This document shows, one piece after another, positions 21,998-32,837 of a stretch of 64,000 bases of DNA. The translations under genes and the position numbers were made by a program. Under the pieces are notes generated by a model. The model did not search any database, had not been told where the DNA came from, and worked only from the letters and a program-made list of their open reading frames with translations. How positions within the stretch are numbered: position 1 is the first letter of the stretch; each line of letters starts with the position of its first letter. This DNA is from Polytrichum commune (Eukaryota; Streptophyta; Polytrichopsida; Polytrichales; Polytrichaceae): NCBI GenBank assembly GCA_950295325.1, contig OX485806.1, positions 6,386,001-6,450,000 on the forward strand, in the 5' to 3' direction.

Positions 21998-23557
21998 TGA
22001 TGGTTTTTGACTTCCTATACACACTATGAATGGATTGGTAGCATGACAATTGCCAGTAACTGGCTAGTTTGGAAATATCTTTTATCAAGCCATTTGCCGT
22101 TAGAAAACACAACCATGTTGCATAGAAATAAAATTGTACGTTACACAAACATCATACACATCAAGAACCAAATGAAATATTGTGTTGTAGATATTCAAAG
22201 ATACATATTTATGTTCATTGTTTGTACTTTTCATTCTCAAATCTGTAGAAGGAAGCAACAACTTCGTATTTGTGACCATTTTGAAAAGTAAAAGATCTTC
22301 AAATGCATACTAACACGTGAGCTTTGCTTACAAACACAAGTACGTCATACACATGGAACTTACTTACAAACACCTAAGTGCTTCAGGAAACTTCATTGAA
22401 CAATGCAATCAAGTTCCAAGGCGATTAGAAAATATGAGAAATTATTGAAATTATAGGATCTGTTTATAGATACTTTAAATCTAATACTTTTAGAAGTGAT
22501 GGCAATCACAAACAAATTAGCATGAGCACAATCCCAAAACTAAATTTTGTGATTCTATTTTTGGTACAATACACATACAAAAATGGTTAACAATTGTATG
22601 TGAGCCCCATATAAAAGAAGTCCAAAGAGGAATGCAAAAGGTACATTGGGGTGGGAAGATGGTGTTAAAGGACTTATAGTGAGGGAGCCTCAAATGGCAT
22701 TGCCATGACCAACAATCCCATTCTAGAACCCAATACATCACTCATTATGCACACAAAATGCGTGCAAATGCTAGAATCAATTGTACAAATAATTTCAAAA
22801 TTTTACCTAGGTGGTTTTAAGTGAAAGCAATCTAAAGTGTCCATTTTTTGGGGGGGGATTTGGAGTCCATTTAAGTACTTTTGTGGTTTGAGCATGTTGT
22901 AGGTGGAAGAATCCCAAGCATGCCCAAAACCCTATCCACCACATATTCAAGACCAATACCCTGTCCATTATGTATGTGTTTAAACTAAACGCCTTGCCCA
23001 CTACATATTCCATAGTGTTGACATCATCATGGTATAGAATAGATGTAGAATAATACATTCTAAAAAATGTGAGTACTTGGATACATGCTTTGCACCATAT
23101 AATATATCTTCAATGAAAAGAAAACATGCATAAATAATAAATAATAATAAATAATTTAGGACTTCATGATTGTATGTTGTTAGTGGGGGTTTAAAAATCC
23201 CTAAGCATTCAGACATGTCCTCAAAATTGTCTACAAATATCAATTATATAATCCATACTATATTCATGAATTTTGAAGAGAGTATTGTACATTTTTTCTA
23301 CACAAGTTGAAATCACTAAGTCCATATACACATTGCATAGGAATTATGACCTTGGATATGGAACTGACACAAAAGTCCCCTATATGATGTAGACATTTGA
23401 TAAGACAACATCTTTTTCTCCAAACTTCTTGGTATTAACATTATATCATATACATGAGTCCTAATTTATATGATGTGAAGACCATTGAGTGCAAGATTTA
23501 TTGCAGCTTATTGATAGGTTGTAAAAAATGTAGTGTGCTCAAAATAAGGATACTACG
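21998..23557. other. AT-rich spacer, nothing recognised
   Basis: A G8 run lies near 22,850. Short open frames on both strands have no recognisable content. Confidence 0.45.
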
Positions 23558-23559
23558 TA

Positions 23560-24379
23560 GTCCACCCTCGATATGTGTTACCCTGATAAATGTTAAAATT
23601 GCATATGTGTTAAGGAAAATTGCGCTCCCCAAAAAACTTCCAAAATGTGTTGATTGTTAAATGTTAAGAGAATTTGTAAAAATTATGCACCCCTCTTAAA
23701 TATATTGCTTCAATAAGTGCTAATTCAAATGAAGGTGAGGCTATGAAATTGACAAAAACCTAACCCAAGACCCTACTACTGGAATAACTGGGATTAGTAT
23801 TTACAGAAAATGAAAGTGGACCCACTACGAATGCACATGAGTTCATCAATTACGAATCGGAAGTTGATCTAAACAATCCCTACATACCTATCGAGGAGGA
23901 AATTATAGGTACGCTTGATGAAAGAAATGATGCAACTGACAACGAACCAATTGAAGAAGTGGACAATGTGCGAATTGGTGATGTGGTGGTAGAAAGAGTA
24001 TGATTCAAGATGTTGAAAGTGCATTGTTGACCTTGAAATAAATTTTGGAACAAAAACCTATTTATGTTACACCTCTAATCTATAGCATTTTAACATTTCA
24101 AAAGAAGATAGGATCTTCATGTGCACATTAATTCATCAAACTACATTATATTCATTCATCCATTATGCATAGATGTATGATGACATTCATATCTTACTTA
24201 TTTTCATCTTTTATTTATACGAGTGTTGGTGTTTTTAATTCCAACGCCACATAAGTGTTATTCACATAAGTGTTCCAAAATGTTTATGGTACCCCCTCCT
24301 AAAGTGTTAAAGTGTTAACGCCACACAAGTGTTAAAGTTTCCTTGTTCCGAATTGTTCACATTTATCAAGGGTGGACTG
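23560..24379 (+). mobile_element. Deleted pogo/Tigger-like element with transposase tail
   Basis: The inverse of the right end reads CAGTCCACCCTTGATAAATG. The left end GTCCACCCTCGATATGTG matches it with the first bases lost. TA flanks both sides (23558-23559 and 24380-24381). A CAGT start with a (C)CTTGATA block and a TA target is the pogo/Tigger pattern. Inside, the plus strand from about 23,806 to 24,002 keeps 60-plus sense codons of an acidic protein tail. After a frameshift it reads MIQDVESALLTLK, like the last helix of CENP-B/Tigger-type transposases. The DDE domain is missing, so this is an internally deleted copy. Confidence 0.7.
23806..24040 (+). pseudogene. C-terminal remnant of a pogo/Tigger-type transposase
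   Basis: This is the acidic tail (residues such as NPYIPIEEEIIGTLDE and EPIEEVDNVRIGDVV), followed after a one-base shift by DVESALLTLK and ILEQKP separated by a stop. Acidic tails ending in a short helix with ALxTLxxFLxxQ are common in CENP-B-like DDE transposases. Only this end survives. The call depends on the TIR evidence for the host element. Confidence 0.5.
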
Positions 24380-24539
24380 TAGTTTGCTTAAAACCCTTTT
24401 GTTGATGATAGACACAAATGACAAATTTTATTTAAAAAAAAACTTAATTTGAAATTTCATATCCTTATATTTTGTCATTTTACTGTCACTACCTTTGCTC
24501 AAGTTTGTCCGAAGCTCCCATGTGGAACGCTAAAGAACG

Positions 24540-25860
24540 AGGCAAACGTAGCCGTAATACGGGCTTATAAGCCACTCAAAGAGCCCCGAGTAGGATTGTT
24601 GTTTCCAAAATTCCCATATTGGGGCTCGAAATGACACTCCAAGCATGTGTGAAAAGCCGAGAAAATGCTAGAAATGTTTATTTTTTGGATTTTGGATTTT
24701 TTATGTGATTGTAATGATGAGAAATTTGAAATGTGCACCAAAAAATGGGGTTTTTTAAAATTAAAAAATGGGAATCAGTTAGATGTACTGCTCACAAGAA
24801 AAAAATACTTCTCCAATTTGGGAGGGTAGAAAGGGAGGTCAAAGGGACTCAAAGATGGGATGACAAAGTTGAAAAGGAGGCCAACATGGACTGTTGTTAC
24901 CGGCATTCCCATTTTGGGGCCCAAAAGGACTCTCCAAGACCCCCACCAAAAAGGCTAGAAAAGACTAAAAAATTTTGATTTTTCTCTCTCTATGTGATTG
25001 TAACTATGAGCACTCCAAAATGTGCACATCAAAGAAATGTGTTTTGATTTTTTGATTTTTTGATTATTTACATGGTCATTGGTCACCCCAAAACGACTCT
25101 CCTTGGCCCCTAGAAAGGCAAGGAATGATCAAACTTATTTTTATTTTTATTGTTCTAGGCGATATAAGTGATGAGCACTCCAAAGTTTTACATTGAAATA
25201 AAGAACTAAATATTGGGAATTCTTTAATATTGTAAGTGCTCACGTGAAGCGGAAAAGGCCAATTTGTGAGAGAAGTGGAGGCCAAGGGGGTGGGAAAGGT
25301 GGGATGGGGGAGCTTAGAAATGAGGTAAAAATGGGAGTCTAACTACCCAAGGCACGGCAAGGCCCTCGTAAGGGTGAGAAAATAGTTGAAATTTATAACT
25401 ACATTATCTTTTGATATTCTTTTCCAAGGGATTGGAATACTGAGCGTTCCAAATCTCGCACTTCAAAAGTAAATGTCTACTGTGTGAAAATTTGGAAAAC
25501 CAATACATTGTAATTGCTCTCTTGAGGTGGTGAGCCTGGTTTGCATGTGTGGAGAGGAGGCCAAGGCGGTGGGTTGGGGGTGGGAAGATGGGATGGAGAG
25601 CTTGAGGGGGGGGGGGGGTTAAAAGGTGAATGTGGTTTTTGACGGTCTTATATTACAGCCCGAGACAATACTATAGGGTTCTTGGGAAGGTTGAGAAATT
25701 GCTAGGAATTTACATTTTAATGATAAACAATTTTTTTCATTTTTATTAATTTTGTATAAATGATATGCATTGTAATTAGTCATGTGATTAAGGAAGCCCA
25801 ATATATGATGTGTTGGGGGTAATGTAAAGGGTTGGTTTGGTTAAGGCAAGATGACATGGA
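24540..25860. repeat. Degenerate tandem array, about five units
   Basis: Units share a run of GGGGCCCAAAAGGACTCTCC-like sequence, then GGCTAGAAAA, then a T-rich block, then GTGATTGTAATGATGAG and a CTCCAAA/TGTGCAC block. Anchors of the AGAAA block fall near 24,668, 24,953, 25,120, 25,371 and 25,690, so unit length varies from about 170 to 320 bp and divergence is high. A G12 tract lies at about 25,607-25,618. There is no coding capacity. Confidence 0.55.
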
Positions 25861-25869
25861 GGTTCTTTA

Positions 25870-26813
25870 AGTGATCCTAGGATGTGACATTATTGTTTGA
25901 CATGAGATTGTTAACACTTGTTTACATAGAGATGTATAGTCACGAGGCCACCCATATGATGGAAATGTGCACAAACTGTTATTGAGACCCCATTTGTGAC
26001 ATTGGTGTAATTTCAAAACTAGGATTTTTTGGACTACTTTTACAAGCTCCACTATTTCATTTTTAGTAATGCTTTTAAGTATCACTTTGATCCCCAACAT
26101 TTGTGGTCTCCTTTTAAAGAACTCTAAAAAATGTTGTCAAAACAACAACATGACATACCCTTTGTGGTGCTTTGACACTTGTAAATTCATGTTGTTGAGA
26201 GATTAGACCTTTTAAAAAAGATTACAAGGTGATAGCTCTTTTATATGCCTCCAACCCCCTACCAAACAACCCTACAAACTTGTGGATTAAGCTTCTTAAA
26301 AAAAAATTATTGATATTTTGCCACCACCTTTTAGAGCCAAAAATACCAATGCAAATCAAATATGAATGATTGACTATAATTTTGATCTAGAAATAATCAT
26401 GTGACAACATTGGAACCTCATTTACTACCTTATGGGCCCCAATAGTTATTTAAGATTTAAAAGATTCATTAAGAAAATATTTATTTTTGTGAAATAGTAT
26501 TTGACAATTTTGCACATATGTTTTTATTTAAGAGCCTTTTGTAGCGTCAAAATTGGCACACGTCCTCAATAAAAAAAAAATTATGTTTACAAATGTGCGT
26601 ATAATGACACTATGGTTGATATTCACATGTCCCAATTACTCTTGAGGTCCATGTCTTTGCACTTTCTTTAGGTGTGCTACATTTATACAATCCATAACTA
26701 AAGGTTCAAGTCATGTAAATTCCAATAACTCTCACCATTTCTGCATGCAAATTCTATCAATTTGAGAAATACTCAATAATATTCTAGCAATAGAGATTTT
26801 CTAGCATGATTGT
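25870..26813. other. AT-rich spacer, nothing recognised
   Basis: No gene or clear repeat. Confidence 0.5.
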
Positions 26814-26821
26814 GGTCCATG

Positions 26822-27165
26822 CTCGGGGGGGGGGGGGGGCAGTGTGTTAAAAAGTTAAGGATATAGGTGCGAACAACCACTATTTTATAGGGGGGTATTA
26901 CTTTCAATTCTCTTCTTTTTTTCACATGCTATCATTATGTAAACTTCTACTTTGGGTTAATAGAAAAATGGCTAGCCTTACTTATAATTCCAAATTACCT
27001 ATTATTTCATACCCTATAGTACTTTAAAGATGTCCAGTGCCATTTTTGATACCCTATATTACTCTTAAGTCTAATTATAATTTTTTGCCCCCATGTTTTT
27101 AAAATACCCTATCATTTGTTCGCACATGTATTGCTACTCCAACCAATGACTACCCCCCCCCCGAG
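26822..27165. mobile_element. 344-bp hAT-like MITE, poly-G TIRs, copy A
   Basis: The left end CTCGGGG... (G run of 15) and right end ...CCCCCCCGAG are flanked by the perfect 8-bp direct repeat GGTCCATG (26814-26821 and 27166-27173). The interior is homologous throughout to 53,540-53,887 in opposite orientation, with shared blocks such as GGATATAGGTGCGAACAACC, TATTTTATAGGGGGGTATTA and TACCCTATAGTACTTTAAAG. No ORF of note. Confidence 0.92.
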
Positions 27166-27173
27166 GGTCCATG

Positions 27174-28309
27174 GAGCCTACGATTTTACAGCTCCACTTA
27201 ATATTACAAACCTATGTCTTCATGCATCCTCTAAGTGATTGCCATATTCATCAATCAACTGAAGTTTATTTATTCAATTAATATAATACCTAAAAAAAGT
27301 AAGCTCAATTTAAAATAGGCACATGCACACGCACCAAGTTGACAAGTTCTTCTTTATGTTCTACCATAGCCAATGCCAATTTTGTAAACATAAAGGTTCA
27401 CCTACCTATTGGTAGGCAAATTTTTCTAGCTTTAAGGCTAGCTCTCATTTATAGGACATACAATACATTCTTAAGCAAGTTCAAATGAAGCTTCTGATTA
27501 TGGTTATAATTGAATATTAAATTATTTGAAATTTTCATGTGAGAATCCTTAAATAAATCTCATGCAATCCCAAAATTAAGATATTTTTATGGGAAAAACC
27601 CAAAATAAAATATTTTCTCGAGTAGACTATAATTTTTCCTTAGGCAATCTTGATGCGACTTTTTGGGCTACCCCCAAAATGACGGTAGACTTATAAATCT
27701 ATAAAAATAGGTGTTTTGCAAAGATATGTGCAATTGGGTTGTCATTAAGATATGGTTTGATTATCATCCTATTTTTGTAAGTGCTTCTTGTAACATTTTC
27801 CAACGGCCCAACACAATAGGTTTTGACAAAAGCTTAAGGATTAAATAGAAATGTTGGCATCTATTGGAGGAGATCGGCTCCACAACCCATGCACCATGCC
27901 ATTATTCCCTTAGTGTTAGCCCACATGGCACCACATCTCACCATACGAGATAAACCATTCATGGTGGACCATAACATTGCTCATGACATCTGTCATGTTC
28001 CGTGGGTCCAACAAATAACAACTACATATGCATAAATCTTTGGCCAACCATGCGTAATCTAGGGCCAAGCCATTTATGTGAAGTGAACACAACTCATCTA
28101 CTAAGCAATGTCAGGGTTGCTGAAGTGTGTCAACCATAACTTCTCTCTTGCTATAATGGGAAGCAATCCAACATTTGAAACCAACGTAGCCTGGTTGTTG
28201 GGTCCGAGCCATGCTCATAGCATTCTGGTCACTTCTTGTGGCATTGCCGTGTCGTGAAACTACCACATTTCTAGTAGTGTCCGTGAACACTTGCCATGCT
28301 TCAGGTAAC
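27174..28309. other. AT-rich spacer, nothing recognised
   Basis: No supportable gene or structured repeat. Confidence 0.5.
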
Positions 28310-28490
28310 TCTCAACCAATGTCCGGGGAAATTTTTGGACATAACTAGTCAAAATCCTAATGTTTCCAAGACCGACTAGTTACATGTTGACATCTTGTGG
28401 ATTTTCTTTATTGAAATGAAGATTATTTTGTAAAGTGGTTATTTCTCAAACTCAACAGGTTCCTTTGTAACTAGCAGTCGGTTCTCTTCA
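28310..28490. repeat. Dispersed repeat D, copy 2
   Basis: Carries the same ordered blocks as 12,516-12,830: CCGGGGAAATTTTTGGACAT, CAAAATCCTAATGTTTCCAA, TTACATGTTGACATCTTG, TTTCTCAAACTCAACAGGTT. Confidence 0.6.
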
Positions 28491-28891
28491 TTCATTACCC
28501 TCAACAAACATATTTAGCATTGAATACGGTGTTGACACGATCTCTTCAAAGTTGTCCATGCACCTCTCCGGAATTTTCCAAGTCCCACAAAACAACTTAA
28601 TTAGCAACGGCTGAATGTTTTCATGTAACATAATGATTTGTAATAAATCAATTATTGTGAGACTTTGAAGTGTTATGCTCCCCGGGTTTTATGATAGACC
28701 CACCTCTATGAGGCATGCTTGTCGCAAATTCTTATAGACCATGATTATTCATTACATAGTATGTAAGATTCAATGTAGATTTTCATCCATTCAAACTTCC
28801 TTGGTCTCTAGGGTGCTCAAGCTCTGGTGTGAAGTGAAGTGAGATTGTCTTGGAATTCCCCGCCAGTGAAATATTTTACATTTCAATGGAG

Positions 28892-29256
28892 TGTAAAGCT
28901 CTGCTTTAATTTGCCCGTGAGCAAATTAAAGTGGTTTAAGCCCAATTATGGTGGCTTAAGCCCAACTTGGCCCCGACCCAAATCCCATGGGAACTCCAAG
29001 GTTAGGCCGCCGAAGGCCAAAATAATACTCGGATGGATGACCTTCCTAGCACTTGATTTCCAGTGCACTTTACCACCTACGGTCCACTCAATCATAGTGG
29101 GTGTATCCAGGTGAACCGGATAGTTTTAATGAACCATGTGGGAACCTTGAGGGGCTTGTCCTTGGGGGAGATTGGTGTAGGTCGGCCTGTCTGTGCCCAT
29201 TCAAGGTGTTCACCATTGAAAGGAGGTCCCTTTCATGATGCATGTTTGGGATTACA
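28892..29256 (+). mobile_element. Cassandra-like LTR containing a 5S rRNA-like segment
   Basis: The block starts TGTAAAGC and ends GGGATTACA, the TGTAA...TTACA ends expected of a retrotransposon LTR, and is 365 bp long. Its middle (about 28,950-29,065) resembles plant 5S rRNA: AATCCCATGGGAACTCC (5S: GATCCCATCAGAACTCC), GGTTAGGCCGCC (box A: AGTTAAGCGTGC), and AATACTCGGATGGATGACCT (box C: AGTACTAGGATGGGTGACCT). LTRs with an embedded 5S sequence define the Cassandra TRIM retrotransposons of vascular plants. I see no second LTR, primer-binding site or clear 5-bp duplication, so it is best read as a solo or isolated LTR. Confidence 0.7.
28950..29065 (+). ncRNA. 5S rRNA-like segment (not a functional 5S gene)
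   Basis: Collinear with plant 5S rRNA over its central and 3' parts, including recognisable box A and box C (internal pol III promoter) regions, but with many substitutions and indels. It lies inside the LTR-like block 28,892-29,256. It is therefore a Cassandra-type 5S module, not a ribosomal gene. Confidence 0.7.
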
Positions 29257-30267
29257 TAGACTTAGACCAACTTGAGGATGAAGCAACACCATAATTCGCA
29301 TTGGTGGCAACATGGGCAATCATTTTTCTTTTCCTTCTTTATGCCCCTCATTGTCTAAAACACATTCAAGTGAAATTAAATGTCATCTACATGTAGTTTA
29401 AACCAATGTTCGACCAGTTACTATATAGGTGAATACACTTTCATTCCATTGTCCAACAATGAGCAGTTTTAATTGAAGTACACCACCACGTGTTTCAACA
29501 CTCCTAGCATAATAGGTCGCTCACTTACAATTATTTCTTTACACACCATTTGACACCCAAATTGGCACACATAAGTGTCGTTCTAAGCACATGTGAACCT
29601 CAAAATTCATGCCCCCCCCCCATCCTCTCCTTTCACAATCACTTTACAACCCATGAAATCTACACTTTGACTAGATATGAACTTGGAGATTAATTTCTTA
29701 TCATTCATCTTCCTCGATTGGAAATGCTACCAAACACATTCTTCATCTCTCTTATCCAACGGTCAAATCAGTATGTGGAGTTGGAAGTGTCCCACAATAG
29801 ACATGTCACGTCTTTATATAACGGAAGGCATGGTCGTGGTGAGACCGTTGCCCCACCATTTCCCGCCATTATTGCCTAAAAACCAAAAAGTCTCCCAAAA
29901 ATAAAAGACCACATGTCAAAGAAATGCTCATGAAGGCGGTGGCATTAAATGAAAGTGGTGACATGGCATGGATAGGAGAGCATGGTCATAAGGAATTATG
30001 AACATGGACATGGACATACATACATATGAACATGGGTGCATAGTTACATGAGATTGAGTTGACTTGGGATATTAGTTCATATGCACAAGTGCAATAGATT
30101 GGGACAACAAAGATCCAGAGCTAGTATCTTACATGCTTGACCCCCTAGCCCTGAACATAGCAGTATGGTTTTTCACCGGAATACCAGAATCACCTGAATT
30201 TCAATGGCCCCGCCATTGCTAAAACCCACCCCACTATCAACAAAACAGAGACACCGCGGTTCACTTT
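29257..30267. other. Spacer, nothing recognised
   Basis: A C9 run lies near 29,612-29,620. No gene seen. Confidence 0.45.
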
Positions 30268-30414
30268 CATAACATTATTCAAATCCACAACAAATGTTAT
30301 GTGAGACTGACAATATTCTATGAAATATTTTCATATTCAGACCGAATGTGTGGAATATTCCACAGAATATTATCAGTCCCACAGAACACTGTTATGGATC
30401 CAAATAATGTTATG
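30268..30414. repeat. 147-bp hairpin / miniature foldback
   Basis: Ends CATAACATTATT and AATAATGTTATG are inverted repeats. Inner arms GACTGACAATATTCT and AGAATATTATCAGTC also pair, leaving a loop of about 25 bases near 30,335. It could be a small MITE or a hairpin-RNA source. Flanking duplication is not clear. Confidence 0.7.
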
Positions 30415-32098
30415 TTTGGATTGAATTGTTTGTCATTACTTCATTACTGAGTGCTAGCTCGGAGGTCACTGCTGCTCCCTCTCACCACACGTTGAAGGAA
30501 TGGGCCACAAGTTATAAGCTGACTTCTGGAGATTCTCCCAACTGGTGAACTAGGTCACAAAATCGATCCCCAGTTGACCCTTCTTCCTCCTGAGGAGGCA
30601 TAAATGAACACTTGCTCGACCTCAGGAGGCTTCCAATGTGACCAAATTTGCCAAGTTTGGGGTAGTCACTTATGGCCTGAAGTAGCTAACTTAGGGGCAG
30701 CGCTAAAACAGTGAGGAAATCTTTGAATATAATTCTCCCGTCGAGAGATCGGCGACCATAATTGTAACACAGAAACTTTGGTAAGTAGCTCGTACAGGGG
30801 TTGACATTGCCTGGAAATTATGTGCATGCAGGCAGTGCAGGCCCGCTCTCTCAGGGCGGGCTAGCTAGCTAACCTTGCGAAGGGCTTCCAGAGTTTGACT
30901 TTGTGGAGAGATTAAGTGCCGACTTAATATTCTGTTGGTAATTAGAAGTAAGAAACTAATTAATTGTCACTGACATGTTTGAAAATGAATCCTCCAATTT
31001 AGGGAAATGAAACCTGTGAATGGAACTGGGAGTCTCATGTTTTTCCTTCCCCTAGAATCTGAATGTGAAGTATACATGCGGCTCTCTCGTGGGCACATGT
31101 ATCCAGCTCCACAGAGGATTTGGCTCTCTGGAAAATTGGATCGCATCGGACTTTGTCTCGTCCGGTTAATGAAAGGTTGCCGTTTCAAGGCTCAGATCAG
31201 AGTTGAGATGTAAAAAGTTTTAGGCGGTTGAAGTGAAGAATCTCTATCTCTTAATCGATTAATCGAACCTAGAATGATGTCTATATGTTGAGCATAGTAT
31301 GATCTCTCTATAACACATATGATCATGGTGTCCATTTGAAACTTTGAAACCTTGCCATATACCACTCAAATATAAGACAATTGATCAGTGCATAAAACCC
31401 ACATACCTTAATCTACCGAGAGCCTCTTGGGAGCAGTGATTCTCGATCTTCAAATCCTCCTCATTTGTTATGACTAAGCTCAAAACATCCATTTTATTCT
31501 TCATTGTAAATCAATTTAGCAACATGGAAACCAACGAATTTCAAAGTGAATGAAATTGGCTACACTACACATCCAATTTTAGTGTAGCTCACGCTAAATA
31601 CTCATTACCAACCCACATCATCAGTGATGATGCAATCACCGGTGGAAAACATAGAAGGCGGCATGGCACACTTGCTGTTAGAGTTGCAAAAGGCCACTCT
31701 CAAGAAAATGACATCAATTCCAATCCCACAATGGACCATGCATGTAAAAAGGCCACCCAGAGGATCAACACACTTTTGAACATGTAAAATTTAGGTCGAT
31801 GCCCCACATTATCTTGAAGCATCACATACGTTATCTCAAGTAAGAAATAGACACTGTAAAATTTTTGAAAGTAATTGGTATATACTTGTCAAATAACGAG
31901 ACAATTACCACTGATAATCATTAGACTCCACTGTCACCACAAGTCTGATCCATTGCTTGCAAATTCTATCAACTTCTGGCAACGTCTGTCAAGTCAAATC
32001 CTTATTGAATGTGAGGATGCCAAAAGCATATGCACCCCCGCTATATATCTAATCTGTGCGATTCAGTGATCTTAGGTGTATAAGTTATATTGTGATGC
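30415..32098. other. Left flank of the Harbinger element
   Basis: No gene recognised. A small GC-rich hairpin (GCCCGCTC...GGGCGGGC) lies near 30,841-30,860. The stretch 31,235-31,420 belongs to dispersed repeat E (see 42,237). Confidence 0.45.
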
Positions 32099-32837
32099 TA
32101 AGGGCATGGCCACCAGCTCCCCCCAACGCCAACGGGGGGAGGGCAGCTGTGCAGGGAGCCGGCGACCTTCCAGGGTCGGGCCCCGCCCATGGAGCCAGCG
32201 TGCCCGGGCATGTCAGCGCCAACGGGACACTTGGCGTTGCCTGGGGCCACGGTCTGACACCGTGGCCTTCCACCCCCCCTTCCTCCTTTTCCACGTCACC
32301 GCTCCTCCCCCTTCCTCCCAGCTCCCTCTCCGCCCTTGCTTCCCTTCCCCATTCTTCGCCTCCGTAATTAGCAGTGCACACCAAGGTGGGAGCACATATT
32401 GTGCTTGGCAATTTTCCAATGAGTTCTCCTTATATGTTTTTAGGGATTTTGTTATGGTTTTGGGTTAAATTGCTCGCATTATGTCGGAGGAGTGTAGGTC
32501 GTGGGGTTTGGGGATATTTTAGGTTGTGTTAGAGGTGGTTTACGGGTATTTGTGAAGCCTTTCATAAAGAGTTTTGGGGAGGGTGTTCTTAAATTTTGTT
32601 GGAACTATTGAAGGAGTATGTGGGTGCTTTAGGTGTAAAGCGACACTAAGTAGTGTGTGTGTGTGTGGGTGCTTGTGCGTTCATTTTCGTGCGGTTGTTG
32701 GGAGGTTTATTAGTACGTGGGCGTGTTGACATACAAGAGGTTCCATGGTGTTGTGGCGGAGTTTTTTAAAGTTCTGAGCGGCGTTCTGTTGTGGTTTTAG
32801 GGTTGGGTTTTGGAGGATTGTGTTGAAAGTTTATTCT

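Noticed and set aside
28950..29065. Functional 5S rRNA gene
   Set aside because: Too many substitutions in the conserved boxes, and it is embedded in an LTR-like block.
32056..32468. Overlapping frames at the Harbinger left end (both strands)
   Set aside because: They lie in the GC-rich TIR and subterminal DNA before the transposase and show no protein motif.
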